From Glandiceps talaboti (Eukaryota > Hemichordata > Enteropneusta > Spengelidae), in NCBI RefSeq assembly GCF_964340395.1, contig NC_135561.1, forward strand, positions 2,115,001 to 2,165,000: a stretch of DNA of 50,000 nt, written 5' to 3'. The notes beneath the pieces were generated by a model. That model worked only from the letters and a program-made list of their open reading frames with translations, was not told the DNA's origin and ran no database searches. Shown here piece by piece: positions 34,980 to 50,000 of this stretch; the first letter of the stretch is position 1, and each line of letters opens with the position of its first letter. The translations under genes were made by a program, and so were the position numbers.

Positions 34980-37900
34980 CTACCGACTGTACACATTTAA
35001 TAACAATGTGTTCTAGATATATTTTAGATAATTATTAATTTATACTAAGCAACTGTACACAATTATAACTTGGAAGATGATGAAGAATACTACTAGCTTT
35101 TTGCATATTTTCATTTACTTTTACTACTAGTAATTATGTAAAAATGAAAACAATTCATCGTATATTGCTAAAATACCCATACCTAGTTTAAAGGCCAATT
35201 TAGAAAAAAGATTACACATTAGGAATGGAATTAACACTTGCCTGGCAGATCTAATTATAAGTTGGACCAGAACAAACGAATACTAGTATTGCTATTAATA
35301 ATTTACATGCAACACACTATAGCTTCATTATCATCGCATACATAATTGATGAGAGATCAAAAGAGTCAGATAGTTGGCTGATAATGAGAGTTAAAGTAAT
35401 GTCGGCCTACTTCACTATTTTAAACATCATCATTAACTAGAGTAGGTAGGACAACTTACAGATTAAATAAATGTAGTTAAAAATATGTTATTTTCATTTA
35501 TGTATTATTTAATTTTATGTTTTAATTGATTGGTAACCTTATTGATGTAGAATTGCTTGACAAACGAGTTAACTTTCCGTTCCTCATTATGATAATGAGA
35601 ACACGATCATATCATCAATGCAGTGTAGAAAACGTAGATAAAACTGTCGTCTCTTAACTTATACATCTCTCTCATTTCATTTTTTCCAGCCTTGTGTGTT
35701 GTACATGCCGATGACGAGTCGCTATTATTGGAACAACTACTGACAGGTTACAATAAACTCACCAGACCAGTTTACAATAGAAATGACAGCATTGACGTAT
35801 TTCTAGATTTGATTATTATCAAACTAGTTGACATTGTAAGCAAACATTAATGTATTTGTGTTGTCATAGAAACAACGGGGTATAAGAGTGTTATTGGTTG
35901 TATTTACTAAATCAGTCACAGATATCGTTGTATAGTATAAGTAAACTAAGATAGACTCTATGATTAGGTCTAATAAAAAAATTGGTTCAGATTACGGTCA
36001 ATTTTAGAATAGGTGGGGTAGGTAGATTTTTTAAAATTGTATTATATCTTTTACTGTGTGAGCGTCTAGTTCAGGTTTTCCATTGTTTTCCAAATAGTCT
36101 CTGTGTTGTTTATTTCTTCCTATCAGATGTACAGCCATTACAGACTGGAAGAACAGTTTTATTGTCTTTTTATGTCAGTTTCCGCATCCACTATTTCTTG
36201 TGAGATTTCACAATTTTCGCGATTTTATTATTTTTTTCTCGAATACGTAAAAAAGAGTTTAGGGTCGGCAGTGAAAAGCTAGGTGGGGTGAGGTAACCGG
36301 AACCAAACAATTATTTTTTAGGTCTAAGTTATAGTAAATACGGTACCAGATATGGGTAGGAGTCACATCAAAACATCTTAACTATATGTCGGGAACACAA
36401 ACGTTACATGCTCAAATCGTTATCTTGCTTAAAATTAGAGTTTGGTGGGTCTTTAGAGTTTGAGGTATATACTTAAAGTAAATGAACGTTTTGTCTGTAC
36501 ATGTCTCCTTCCTCCGTGCCTGGCCAACTTCAACATGTTGAAGATTTTGCCAGTGTGTGCTTAACAGAAATGTGGATGATTTCAAACTTTGAATATAATA
36601 AATACAATTCACACAATGTATGGGGAGGGTGGGGGTGGGGTAGGGGTGGGTGCTTAGTCTGTTTGATATTTCTTTGTGCTGATCACTACCGGGAAATTGA
36701 TAGGATTTTGTTCTTGCCAGAAAGGGCGCTGTTCAGCAAATATTAAATACATTGTTGCAAACCCACCATATAGAAATTCAACTATCATTGTAACCACTAA
36801 AACATGATTATTATCATGTTTATCTACTGTTAGATCTCTTACTACGTATTCAGATATGATATGAATGCCATTGAGACATGATTTCTGGGGTACCAAAAAA
36901 AACGTGAAAGTACTGCCGCAGAGAAACACTTATTGCACTCGTATACGTTTACGGTTATGGTGTTCTGTCATCACCCAATGACGACGAATAAAGTAGTACG
37001 TTGTGTATTTATAAATCTCCCATACTTGTGTATTTTTTCACAGGATGTCAAGTTTAACATAATCAAGGCTGACACCGTCCTTAAGCAAGTAAGACTATCT
37101 TTGTTTGAGTTCTTTCAAACCGGGACTTACTTCTCTCGATTAAATTATTCTAGTAAATTATGAATGTTGATGCATGCTTTCAACATTACAATTTGTGTTC
37201 TGACATTGTTAGAAAAGTTTGAATGTATACTGTACATTTGTTGATACATATAATACTAGCTATAGTATGTTACGTCATCGAACTGTTTATAGTTTATTTC
37301 CTAATAATACCAGGTTTGAAGTGTTCGTTAAGTGTACACCCATAGGTAGAATACTTTTTTAATATACAGAGAACAATCACACTCAGCTTGTGCTACTTTG
37401 AAATAAATTGTATACATCAATTAAAGTGCAGACAATAATGATTATAATAATGAAAACATTGACACGTGTCTGAGATTTCAAGGGACATGCAGTGATTGGT
37501 ATGCCATAGCATACACAGTGTATGTTATTCCCCCATATACCAGTATTCAATACTAGAGGGCGGTATATTCGCCACTTCCGGTTTGCATTGTACAATGGTC
37601 AATTGCCACCCCGATCTTATGTTTAAAAAAAAAAAAATTTTTAACGCATCGGTCGATTCAGAGAATGGAACCTAAGCTAATAAATCATACGACAACTCGA
37701 TACACTATTTTATCTCGCATTTTACGTGGGAAAAGATGGCAGTCCATTTTATTTTCTTTCTTTTTTATTTATTTTAAGCGGTTTAACACAATTTCAATAT
37801 GTCTATATTCTAGATGTGGACAGACCACCGTCTGAGTTGGAATACTTCGGATCATAATGGCGTGGACTACTTGTTCGTTTCGACTGATATTATTTGGTTT

Positions 37901-39933
37901 CCTCATGTTGCCTTGAGTAACTCGTAGGTAGTCATACTTATTTTATGGTTTCCACCCTGAAATAATACAATGCTGTCATTCAAATCTTGAAATGAACAAC
38001 TCCGAGCTATATCAGTTGATATTTCTTGAATATATCATCACTAGGTATTTTCGGTTTAAGAATGTAACAACACACGCCCCGTTTGTATGACCCATCGTTG
38101 TAAATGGCAGTAATCCCTCACTTGCACGTTTCACCATTTTCAAGAGTCAGCTGACAAAATATGCCCTGGTAGAGTTTGTTCAGAAGTATAAAGTAAGCTA
38201 GCTCATTAAAATATTTAAATTTAGTAGAAGAATATTATTAGTCAAGTCGACGAGGATATATCAACACACTATTCATATTATATTGTTTATGGAACGATGT
38301 TCCTATTCATGATCACACTTATTAGATAACAGGTATGAATTATATTCGATCGTAAAAGTTGTATTCTATAAATGGTTTATAAATAAATAAGTGACCGTAC
38401 ACTCCTCTGTCTTCTCTCTTAGATATGACGGTAGAATTAGTCCATCCGTGCCACTACAAGCCAGGCTTTATTCCAATGGCACCATAATCAGTACAAGTAC
38501 CGGAGCTTTACATTGTCACTGTTACTTGGATTTAGACTACTATCCTTTTGATCGTCAGACATGTGCTTTCAGATTTCAACCTCAACTGTATAACAGTAAA
38601 GAGGTTACACTTGGTTTAGGTGAAACTTTCGACGTAGACACAGGAATTCTATTCGCCAACTTTGAATGGCGTATCCTCAATATGTCCACTGGTGTGTCAT
38701 CTATTTACTTTTTCATGGATTTGGGTATGAAATCTATTGCCCACTTTACCTTGGAGCTGGAGCGAAGTTTTCCATATTATTTGATGATGGTAATCATCCC
38801 GAGTACTACCATGAGTTTGCTGTCATTGTGTACCTTCTGGCTACCACCAGATTGTGGTGAGAGAATCAGTCTATGCTTTAGTCTTTTAGTTGCTTTGAGT
38901 GTCTATCAGCTTCTCGTGGCTGATCTAGTACCAACAAATTCCGACGGTCCTTCTACACTTAGTATTTTCATTATGAGTAACATGCTCATCGTCTGTTCGA
39001 CAATAGTATGGTCGATATTGATGGTAAATCTGCAGAAAAATGCATCAACTGAACACCTCCCACCACTCTGTATCAGAAAGATCCTGTCCAACAAATGTTG
39101 CACTCCAAGACGTCACAAACACAAGAGTGCCGAAATGACCCTGGAATGTCTGCCTCACGTGTATGAGAACAAGGCTGAAGTGTGCGATGATGATACCCTG
39201 GACAGAAACAGGATGAACTCAGAGAACTCAAGAAGGAAAAGGGTGGATGTCAGTGAGCCCAATGATGGAAAACAGGAAACCGAGATGGAAAGGGCAAGGA
39301 AACATCAACGCTACCAAGAAAAACAAAAGGTATTGTTGATTGCTGTGACGTTTTATTTCATTCTCCTTTCTGATATATTAAATTGTTTTAGCAAGGTTAA
39401 AATGTTCTACAAATGTTAATAATTATCGGATTTATTTTGTTAACTGAATGATGTATATTATCAAAGGCAAGCCATTTTTTGGAAATAACCTTGATGAAAA
39501 TACGATTAACACTATTGTGAAATTGCCACATCTTAACTTGAACTAAATTACTGTAACATCAAGAGCAGACATATTCAACATTTCTCAGTTATTAAATCGC
39601 AATACCATTTGTCTTTCGACAAAGACTGAAATGTGTGTGGGTTCAAATATATCATTCACCTTATAGAGTGCTCAGCACAAAATCCACAGTCAACGGTGCA
39701 GTGAAAATTGTCAGATACTTCCAATATTTGAACAACTGACACCTATCTTCAACTTGCCATGACTCAAAACAAATAAATACATATTCGTTTCATTCCAGGC
39801 GTTGGATGCGGCATATTATTGGAGCTCCTTGGTGAAGTTTATTGATCGGACTCTGTTCATCGTATATCTGATTGGTTTTATAATCCTTCTCTTGTATTAT
39901 ATTATATTACCTGCTCACGGATATAGGCACTGA
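34374..39933 (+). CDS. nicotinic acetylcholine receptor-like Cys-loop cation channel subunit, complete
   Basis: Six exons: 34374-34431, 35690-35835, 37044-37088, 37814-37923, 38423-39329 and 39799-39933; 466 residues. Exons of 146, 45 and 110 bases followed by one large exon match the neuronal nAChR gene plan. A signal peptide (1-26) precedes the ligand-binding domain. The Cys-loop is C153-C167 (CYLDLDYYPFDRQTC). M1 is ~237-257, M2 ~267-288, M3 ~299-320, then a ~100-residue cytoplasmic loop, and M4 is in exon 6 (~435-458). GER before M2 keeps the Glu of cation-selective channels. Loop D Trp is present (WTDHRLSW), but the loop B Trp is replaced (FQPQLY) and the loop C cysteine pair is missing, so it is a non-alpha subunit. 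Position 9' of M2 is Val, not Leu. Likely a plasma-membrane pentamer partner; ligand unknown. Confidence 0.93.
34540..34980 (+). mobile_element. 3' fragment of a non-LTR retrotransposon
   Basis: The frame at 34530-34724 ends in RSFVFNGTKIWNSLPNDLR followed by SSFKRKCK. This is the hallmark of the C-terminal end of reverse transcriptase ORFs in CR1/L2/Jockey-type non-LTR elements. A short 3' UTR follows, ending in TTTAAATAAAGTC and an (AAT)n tail at 34945-34979. It is a 5'-truncated insertion in intron 1 of the receptor gene. Confidence 0.75.
36619..36653 (+). other. G-rich tract in receptor intron 2
   Basis: GGGGAGGGTGGGGGTGGGG and the following GGGG/GGG runs give at least four closely spaced G-tracts, enough in principle for a G-quadruplex. 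Confidence 0.4.
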
Positions 39934-40206
39934 TTTGCATATTTCAAACATCAGATTGTTTGTTACTTGTTTACTTGTACTTTGTTTACATTATTACATA
40001 TATATATGTTCGGGATAATATTTACTCATAATTATTTTTCAGAGTAAATAGTATTTGAGTCAGGTGTAGTTTTACAAATATTAATGTATTTAAATTAATA
40101 GTATGATGGATATATGAACATGTCTAACAAAAATATATAATAATTGATAGAAAATCTTAATTTGTTGCCATGGAATACAAATAGTAATACTATCGATTGT
40201 GCTGTA

Positions 40207-40295
40207 GTTCACCACCACCACCACCACCACCACCACCACCACCACCATCACCATCATCATCACCACCATCACCATCATCACCACCACCACACCAC

Positions 40296-40336
<41 letters not shown>

Positions 40337-40412
40337 CTACCACCACCACAACCACCACCACCACCACCACAATCATCATCATCATCACCACCACCATCAC
40401 CACCACCACCAC

Positions 40413-40456
<44 letters not shown>

Positions 40457-40469
40457 CCACCACCACCAC

Positions 40470-40507
<38 letters not shown>

Positions 40508-40535
40508 CCACCACCACCACCATCATCACCTCCGT
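40207..40535 (+). repeat. (CAC)n/(CAT)n trinucleotide tract, left edge of the tandem duplication
   Basis: Blocks of CAC alternate with blocks of CAT. The sequence immediately to the right (CATCCTTTGATACTACGATT) is repeated after the similar tract at 44256-44390, so the tract marks the left boundary of the duplicated unit. Poly-His, Thr, Ile and Val ORFs here are artefacts. Confidence 0.95.
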
Positions 40536-40724
40536 CGTGGTCATCATCCTTTGATACTACGATTTACTTGTACTAATCACTTTGTGTGCATTTTATCTCA
40601 TTGCCCTTAACTTTATTGTCAATTGAAATTTGTGCTAAATAAAATTACATTCAATCAAATCGCCTTCATAGTCAGTATTTATAAAATCGTAATCTCCACT
40701 CTAATTACGTCATACTCATCACAA

Positions 40725-40732
40725 TGACGTCA
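40725..40732. promoter_or_regulatory. CRE palindrome
   Basis: TGACGTCA, the full CREB/ATF site, lies downstream of the stop of CRAL-TRIO copy A. The equivalent region of copy B has two (44557 and 44574). Motif match only. Confidence 0.3.
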
Positions 40733-40961
40733 TAATCATGATGTCATAAGTATATTAGGTAAACCAATATATCTAAAATCAATATCTCCCCCGAAATTGA
40801 ATGAAACACATACTCCTATGTACGTTGTCAAAAAAGCGTGTGTATTATGAACATATAGCTATAGCTACATCATTATAAATTGTATTACCTCTAAAAATGA
40901 AAACTCGTACCACTCAGGCCACTTTATTAAATGTACTGGCTGTTTCATTCTACAAGGGTGT

Positions 40962-43857
<2,896 letters not shown>

Positions 43858-44255
43858 TTTACCTCCTGTGCTTTGTATATATATATATATGTGTGTTGTT
43901 GTAAATCGTAGGTCAATATATATTACTACGTATACTCTGTGTAGTCCGTTCCGTGCATGACATTTGAACTGTACTCACATGTCGTTAGACAGTAAATAAA
44001 TATATCATAAATATAAAGTACAAAAGTCAAGTGTTGTAGGATCTAATAGTCCTACCTCTGTCACTCCCTGTCCGATCACTCAAGCTACTTCAGAGACGCG
44101 TTGTTATAAAGTTCAATGTAACATAAAATCAATCTCTACAGTCTCGTCTATATTGCCATCCTTGACATTTCAATACCCACTTATTCCGATAGAAAACATT
44201 AATTTTCTAACCATCACTCTTTGAAAAGAAAAAACACAAAAAACCAAAAAACCCC

Positions 44256-44303
44256 CGTCACCACCACCACCACCACCACCATCACCACCACCACCACCAC
44301 CGC

Positions 44304-44370
<67 letters not shown>

Positions 44371-44390
44371 GTCATCACCACCATCGTCGT
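44256..44390 (+). repeat. (CAC)n/(CAT)n tract at the duplication junction
   Basis: It lies between the upstream flank of copy A (44115-44255, repeated at 48823-48957) and the downstream flank of copy B (44391 onward, repeated from 40536). The tract sits exactly at the join of the two duplicated units. Confidence 0.9.
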
Positions 44391-44556
44391 GGTGATCATC
44401 CTTTGATACTACGATTTACTTGTACTAATCACTTTGTGTGCATTTTATCTCATTACCCTTAACTTTATTGTCAATAGAAATTTGTGCTAAATAAAATTAC
44501 ATTCAATCAAATCGTCTCCATAGTCAGCATTTATAAAATCGTAATCTCCACTCTAA

Positions 44557-44581
44557 TGACGTCATAATCACAATGACGTCA
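44557..44581. promoter_or_regulatory. pair of CRE palindromes
   Basis: Two TGACGTCA sites nine bases apart lie downstream of CRAL-TRIO copy B. In copy A the first has mutated to TTACGTCA. A third, degenerate ATGTCA follows in both. Confidence 0.3.
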
Positions 44582-44808
44582 TAGTCAAGATGTCATAAGT
44601 ATATTAGGTAAACCAATATATCTAAAATCAATATCTCCCCCGAAATTGAATGAAACACATACTCCTATGTACGTTGTCAAAAAAGCGTGTGTATTGTGAA
44701 CATATAGCTATAGCTACATCATAAATTGTATTACCTCTAAAAATGAAAACTTGTACCACTCAGGCCACTTTATTAAATGTACTTGTTGTTTCATTTCTAC
44801 AATGATGT

Positions 44809-47832
<3,024 letters not shown>

Positions 47833-48086
47833 TTTACCTCCGGTGCTTTGTATATATATATGTGTGTTGTTGTAAATCGTAGGTCAATATATATTACTAC
47901 GTATACTCTGTGTAGTCCGTTCCGTGCATGACATTTGAACTGTACTCACATGTCGTTAGACAGTAAATAAATATATCATAAATATAAAGTACAAAAGTCA
48001 AGTGTTGTAGGATCTACTAGTCCTACCTCTGTCACTCCCTGTCCGATCACTCAAGCTACTTCAGAGACGCGTTGTTATAAAGTTCA

Positions 48087-48671
48087 AAGTCTTTAATTGC
48101 TGTTCATTGTAGCGTCCTATAAGAACGCTGTATTGCTGACAATTGAATAACGAACGAACGAATGTACAAACGAACGGTTCTACAAAGAAATACAAACGGA
48201 AAATACATTTTCAGTTATATTTATGCCGTCTAATTACATGAATTATATTTGTATGTCCGACTGACTCAAAATTAGTACTTTGAACAAATAGGCTTGGTTT
48301 GCTGTCTTTGGAAACGTGCTCTGCCACACCCAAATTGCGACGTGTAGGTCCAGTACATTGTTTAGAGAATAGTGACTTCATTTTCTCTTGAAATTTAATG
48401 GAACAAAAACTCACCTTAGACAGTAGCGTCTTCAGGGGGACAAAGTAAGTTGGCCGCTGCTGTTGGCTATAAAGACGAACGACCTCCCACTCGGAGCATA
48501 AACTAAACTATACAAACCTCTACATAAAGGTACAGACTAAAACGGCCAATTTAAATAATACTACAGTACATATGTACGTATAGAAATCCAGCCAATCAGA
48601 GCAGCACTTACAAGTGTGCTATCATGTAAGCGGGTCTTCATAGAATGTCTGTCTGTGTGTGTGTATCCCTC

Positions 48672-48705
<34 letters not shown>

Positions 48706-48764
48706 CCTTCCTCCCTCTCACTCCCTGCCTACCCCCCTCTCTCTCCCTCCCCCTCTCTCTATCT

Positions 48765-48821
<57 letters not shown>

Positions 48822-48822
48822 C
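48087..48822. other. segment present only upstream of CRAL-TRIO copy B
   Basis: Upstream of copy A the sequence AAAGTTCAA runs straight into TGTAACATAAAATC. Upstream of copy B the same two halves are separated by this ~735-base block. Either copy A lost it or copy B gained it. On the minus strand, CTGTCTAAG followed by GTGAGTTTTT at 48414 is a good splice donor, so the block may hold a 5' non-coding exon. It ends in CTGT and CT microsatellites (48651-48820). No coding function was recognised. Confidence 0.55.
48651..48820 (+). repeat. TGTC and CT-rich microsatellites
   Basis: TG, TCTG/TGTC tetranucleotide and CT tracts with C-runs, within the copy-B-only segment. Translated frames across it are artefacts. 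Confidence 0.9.
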
Positions 48823-48957
48823 ATTGTAACATAAAATCAATCTCTACAGTCTCGTCTATATTGCCATCCTTGACATTTTAATACCCACTTATTCCGATAG
48901 AAAACATTAATTTTCTAATCATCACTCTTTGAAAGAAAAAACACCAAAAAACCAAAC

Positions 48958-49062
48958 ATCAACAACAACAACAACAACAACAACAACAGAAACAACAACA
49001 ATAATGATAACAATAATAATAATAATAATGATGATGATGATAATAATAATAATAATAATAAT

Positions 49063-49103
<41 letters not shown>

Positions 49104-49105
49104 CG
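48958..49105 (+). repeat. (CAA)n/(AAT)n tract, right edge of the duplication
   Basis: It follows AGAAAAAACACCAAAAAACC, the same phrase that precedes the CAC/CAT tract at 44256. The trinucleotide repeat at this end therefore has a different unit from the other two boundaries. Confidence 0.9.
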
Positions 49106-49585
49106 ACACCAACACTTCACATCATAATATTTTTGATTTCATGGCCCACTTCCAGAAACCCAATACAATACAGTAGTTACATCCGAACAGTAGTTGAATC
49201 AGAACAAACTATAATTTTCACCTCCCAGTATTTTCACAATGTCTTCATGTTAATACTATAGGTACCAGTTTACATATCATGTCTAATAATATTGATTTTG
49301 GACTCTTTATGGATATGTTAACACGACTAAATAATTGTTATTAATAATTGCATATGAAAAAATATCAAATTGAACCAAATCCTGTGATGCTCGATGCGTC
49401 AAAAAAAAGAACAAACCAGAAATTTACCAGCTTATTAAACTTTTTAAAAACTGATATCAATTTATATTAATACATAATTACATATATTATACTTGTGTTG
49501 ACTTGTAGCAATATAATACTCTGTTATATGCTAATAATCATGATTAACAACAATTTATACTTATATACATGTGTATATATAATCA

Positions 49586-49704
49586 AGGGAATAAGGATGT
49601 TATTAGTCGTTACACGGCGTTTCACGCATCCACAATGAACGCCTGAAGATCGCAAAAGAAGCGAGAATCTTCGAGTAACGACTTATAACAACCTCCCTAT
49701 CCCC
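49586..49704. repeat. palindromic element
   Basis: The left arm GGGAATAAGGATGTTATTAG with TCGTTAC and the right arm GTAACGACTTATAACAACC with TCCCTATCCC are inverted. An inner hairpin, GAAGATCGC against GCGAGAATCTTC, lies between them. It is a MITE-like or structured element with no coding capacity. Confidence 0.6.
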
Positions 49705-49775
49705 TGGAATGTCTATAATGCTCTACTATTAATATTGAATCGAGCACTGTTCTCTCCAATGAGACTCTTATATGA

Positions 49776-49779
49776 ATAT

Positions 49780-49877
<98 letters not shown>

Positions 49878-49907
49878 CTCGGTGAGTATCAATCTGCTAA
49901 GACAGTG

Positions 49908-49994
<87 letters not shown>
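49776..49994. repeat. two long (TA)n tracts
   Basis: TA dinucleotide runs at 49776-49872 and 49910-49994 are separated by about 37 bases. The outer sequence GAGCACTGT (49742) and the inner ACAGTGCTC (49902) are inverted copies on either side of the first run. Confidence 0.9.
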
Positions 49995-49996
<2 letters not shown>

Positions 49997-50000
49997 GCAG

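Larger units (their letters stand above)
49106..50000. other. gene-free AT-rich end of the window
   Basis: No gene supported. It contains a palindromic element at 49586-49704 and two long TA tracts (49776-49872 and 49910-49994). Confidence 0.6.

Noticed and set aside
40144-40610. Long poly-His, poly-Thr/Ile and poly-Val/Met reading frames
   Set aside because: All three frames on both strands are open because the DNA is a CAC/CAT trinucleotide repeat; there is no coding context.
48211-48414. 67-codon minus-strand frame in the copy-B-only segment
   Set aside because: It starts exactly after the candidate splice donor and has no homology I recognise, so it is more likely intron.

Overview
The window is nuclear DNA of an intron-rich metazoan. 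All five recognisable genes are split by GT-AG introns, the sequence is AT-rich, and it is crowded with microsatellites, minisatellites and foldback elements. A U11-48K gene shows that the minor (U12) spliceosome is retained. One gene has the classic six-exon neuronal nicotinic receptor layout. Together these fit a bilaterian, most likely an invertebrate deuterostome or lophotrochozoan; I cannot place it further. I rebuilt every gene model by hand from splice sites and reading-frame phase, and each assembled frame closes exactly.

Layout: (1) 404-3365 (+): the last two exons of a large proline- and tyrosine-rich signalling adaptor with GRB2-type (YxN) and PI3K-type (YxxM) SH2-binding motifs. 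(2) 3.4-14.5 kb: gene-poor DNA with MITE-like elements. (3) 14716-23947 (+): a complete 12-exon CHID1 gene (390 aa), whose introns hold several tandem arrays, two of which copy exon-intron junctions. (4) 24.0-26.6 kb: two large foldback elements. (5) 26684-32879 (-): a complete SNRNP48 gene, the U11-48K protein that reads U12-type 5' splice sites. One exon end is expanded into a 51-bp, in-frame, donor-carrying repeat. (6) 33.4-34.0 kb: a pentanucleotide satellite. (7) 34374-39933 (+): a complete six-exon nicotinic-receptor-like cation channel subunit. (8) 40.2-49.1 kb: a recent ~4-kb tandem duplication carrying two nearly identical CRAL-TRIO (alpha-tocopherol-transfer-protein-like) genes on the minus strand, bounded by trinucleotide repeats. 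(9) 49.1-50 kb: AT-rich DNA with a palindrome and long TA tracts.

The neighbouring genes do not form a pathway. The most unusual feature is the repeated amplification of splice junctions. Within about 12 kb, two genes carry four independent tandem duplications that span an exon-intron boundary: a 47-bp unit x2, a 56-bp unit x~23, a 112-bp unit x4 and a 51-bp unit x~9. Every extra copy brings another 5' or 3' splice site. In CHID1 the extra sites would break the frame. In SNRNP48 the unit is a multiple of three and open, so alternative donor choice could add variable numbers of a 17-residue repeat. In addition, both CRAL-TRIO genes use a very long (CT)n tract as the polypyrimidine tract of their last intron.
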